DNA of 64,000 nt from assembly GCA_013433145.1 (NCBI GenBank), contig CM024170.1:13863866-13927865 (forward strand). The letters are read 5' to 3'. The number at the start of each line of letters is the position of its first letter. Positions within the stretch are counted from its first letter, which is position 1. Shown here piece by piece: positions 61,591 to 64,000 of this stretch. Below the pieces are notes generated by a model. The model was not told the DNA's origin. It was given only the letters and a program-made list of their open reading frames with translations, and searched no databases. Source of the stretch: Ascaris suum (taxonomy: Eukaryota > Nematoda > Chromadorea > Rhabditida > Ascarididae). The translations under genes were made by a program, and so were the position numbers.

Positions 61591-63000
61591 ACCACTTCGA
61601 CTAACCCAATGTCCCTTCACGTTCAACTCGGCCTCCTCTTCACGTCACCGCTGCCAGAGTTACAACAAGAATTCAAAAAAGATGCAGCGATGCATTGAAT
61701 TCTCTTGTTACGCGATCGGCCGACCGCGTATTTCCTCGATCAAAAATTGTTTATTGGGCAATCAAGAGCAAAGATAAGCTCACGTGTAAGTTTCATATCA
61801 TTTCAAGTGTTACCTGCGCGTGGACAAGACAACAGTTCATTCTACGGGTAAGCTTTTCGTGGGTTTAGGAATAAGAACTGGTGGGCAAACACACATAAGC
61901 GTGATAGGCGCACAGATGACGTCATGAAAAAAGAGCGATAGTGAAATGTGTGTTAGGGATATTTAAAACATGTTTGTCGCAGAAGTGAGCACTAAATTAA
62001 ACAGGTTGATTTCGCGAGCGAGAATGAAAAGGACACAACGTATTTGCTTGTATAGAGTTTCAAGTGCTTCTATTCGTGGATGCACTTCGTTCAAAAAAGA
62101 ATTCAAAGAAGGATATTTATTATCTTAGCGCTACCCTTCTCGTCTTATAGATGGATGCATGTTGAAATATCATTTAAGCGTCCAATATTCTTCTGCGTAA
62201 AGCTTCGATCGTGTACATAAAAGCGTCCGATAAGCAATGTGCTCATACTCAAGAGGAGGTTGGTATTTGAGTGGCCGCTTCAATTTCACCGCCCTCCAAC
62301 AAGGCACTTCTATTTGTTGAGGACTTGTCTAGCATAAAACGCCGGATTTATGCATTCATCGAATGTCTCAAAATAGAGCATCATTACAGAGATGCATGCA
62401 CTAAAATTTAAACGCAGTATTCAGCGCCTGAATCAAGACCTCATTCACTTAACCAGTTACCAAACGTTAACATAAACACTCGAGTGGCTATGCTCCAAGA
62501 TTCAAGCACAGAAACGCAGTCTTGAGGCTGGCATGGTGGAGCTTTTGCACATCTGCTGGACAGTTTCATAATGCATCAAAAATTAAGCGGAACAGTGACT
62601 CCATTCATAATTTAAATGACTTGAACACTTGCACAAATCTTAAAAAGATCGGTTTTTGCAACCCGGCAACTGTAAAATATAGTCCGGCTTATCATAAAAT
62701 GTATGGGAAATTTCGAGCGCGTTCACTACAGTGCTTATCGAAATCGATGGATCAATAGAAAATTTGCAAAAGATGTCACACATAGTGTACATTACAGTCA
62801 GGAAATCTTGCACTTCTGGCTTCACTTGTTTCCGGTTGAAACCGTCTGATACAGGGATTTACACATTTATGCACAGGTACGGCTCGCCATTTATGCACTT
62901 TTGCGAACGTAAACATGCATATGTGCATAAATAGACGCTAAAGACGTGCACGATTCTGCCCTGAAAGAAACAAGGTTGGAAATGGGACCAAGGAAAGCAA
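61591..63000. other. No gene seen
   Basis: AT-rich with short chance frames only. Confidence 0.35.

Positions 63001-63006
<6 letters not shown>

Positions 63007-63047
<41 letters not shown>
63007..63047. repeat. (GA)n microsatellite, about 41 bp
   Basis: Uninterrupted GA dinucleotides on the plus strand. They give a spurious Leu-Ser repeat on the minus strand. Confidence 0.97.
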
Positions 63048-63051
<4 letters not shown>

Positions 63052-63229
63052 TGAGAAAAGTCTTTATTAATAGAATGAATGAAAAGCTGCTGAAAGAGAA
63101 CAAACAGACGTAAACGAAATTTAAAAAAAAAAAAACAATGATAACTATACGATATATACAGGAATAAGAAATACATTCGAAAGCTTCACATAAGAAGAGA
63201 GTCACTTTCGAACACCTGACAAATCAATA

Positions 63230-63640
63230 GAAGAGGTAGATATAATTGAGGAAAATCAAACAGATAGAGTTGAAAGAAAAATTGTTCGCTTCTGTGACTG
63301 TAAATGGGAGTTTGTTCCATATTCGTAAAGCTCCGTCTCGCAAACAGTTTAAAGCAACATCACAGTTACATATCTCTTGTTGAAGTTAATGTGGATGGCT
63401 AGATCATTCTCTAGGGGAAGAATGTATCAAACTGTCCATGAGGAAGTAGTATATCGGGAAAAATATCGAATACCTTAAAGCAGAGTTCCAATTATACCTT
63501 AACCTGCCGACACTCAAATGACTTAGGATATAAAAACTACAGTTGCGACAGCTCAATCAGCCGCTAGGGATTTTGGAAAATTGCGAAAAGCTAGATGAGT
63601 GGAAGTTTTTTGATCATTTCCGATACGCTGATTATCAGAA
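63230..63640 (-). mobile_element. Second decayed non-LTR retrotransposon remnant (3' end of RT frame)
   Basis: Minus-strand frames, interrupted by stops, read PKSFECRQVKV, a stop, then LELCFKVFDIF. This matches the family pattern SLE.RR...DL..CFK at the end of CR1-type reverse transcriptases. About 150 bp on comes LRDGALRIWNKLPFTVTEAN, the R....WN.LP motif that closes many such proteins. No active-site part is present. It is in the opposite orientation to the copy at 50 kb. Confidence 0.55.
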
Positions 63641-64000
63641 ACAGTTTAAGGAGACCATTTAGGTTCTATGGGCGATACCCGACAGTGGAACGATAGTGGA
63701 CAATACAGGCTCTATGGAAATGTTCACTACAGTTGTGCTACAGCCACCTTCGAATACAGTTTGTGACTTTGGACGCCTCCGCTGAAATTTCGGAACAATG
63801 GACATTCCGTTCCAATGTGAGACAAATTTTGATGGCAAGGTTACTGACTGCATCGTCTGATGCCTACAGTAAGGCCAAGCTGATTTTTAACCGACGATCG
63901 TGATGAAAAATCATAAGAAAAGACGACCGACATTTATTTGATGAGATATCTAGTTGCCACATTTCTGAGCTATTACTAAAGTCGACTAGCTCGGTTTGCA

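Noticed and set aside
62891..63205. Leu-Ser repeat protein on minus
   Set aside because: Translation of the (GA)n microsatellite.
1..64000. CRISPR arrays, operons with ribosome binding sites, phage or plasmid genes
   Set aside because: The window is eukaryotic; no regularly spaced repeats or prokaryotic gene layout exist here.

Overview
The window looks like nuclear DNA from a nematode, most likely a clade V (strongylid-type) worm. It is AT-rich, with genes broken into exons of about 60-290 bp by introns of 0.2-2.3 kb. Splice sites have the nematode look: acceptors ending TTTCAG, TTGCAG or TTTTAG, without long vertebrate-type pyrimidine tracts. The two recognisable proteins resemble Caenorhabditis lars-1 and fbxl-1. 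There are no prokaryotic features, so most longer open frames in the window are chance.

Left end (1-2,702, minus strand): the first three coding exons of cytoplasmic leucyl-tRNA synthetase. They include the HIGH-type motif, and the reading frame is intact across both introns. The gene runs off the left edge. Next (about 9.9-21.4 kb, minus strand) is a nine-exon F-box/leucine-rich-repeat gene of the FBXL2/FBXL20/fbxl-1 family, read from an F-box through about eleven LRRs to a C-terminal CVIL prenylation box. All its splice junctions keep frame except one (exon 6 to exon 7), which is one base short. Two extra open frames lie inside its introns. Three more exon-like blocks lie just upstream of its first recognised exon.

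Middle (24-48 kb): no gene here could be named. Several blocks have open frames with well-placed splice sites or poly(A) signals and probably belong to worm genes of unknown identity. They are at 34,620-34,906, 40,662-42,192 and 46,259-46,438 on minus, and near 27.7, 33.5, 37.0, 42.4 and 47.4-47.8 kb on plus.

Right part (48-64 kb): microsatellites, a 31-bp tandem repeat, a GC-rich hairpin repeat, and two decayed non-LTR retrotransposon reverse-transcriptase remnants, one per strand. A short stretch matches the nematode spliced leader SL1. There are also two convincing plus-strand terminal exons (53,221-53,474 and 61,369-61,590), each with a poly(A) signal at or just after its stop codon.

The neighbouring genes do not form an obvious pathway. 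I found no sign of a new multi-gene system. The most interesting items are the frame break in the FBXL gene, the open frames nested in its introns, and the SL1-like sequence.
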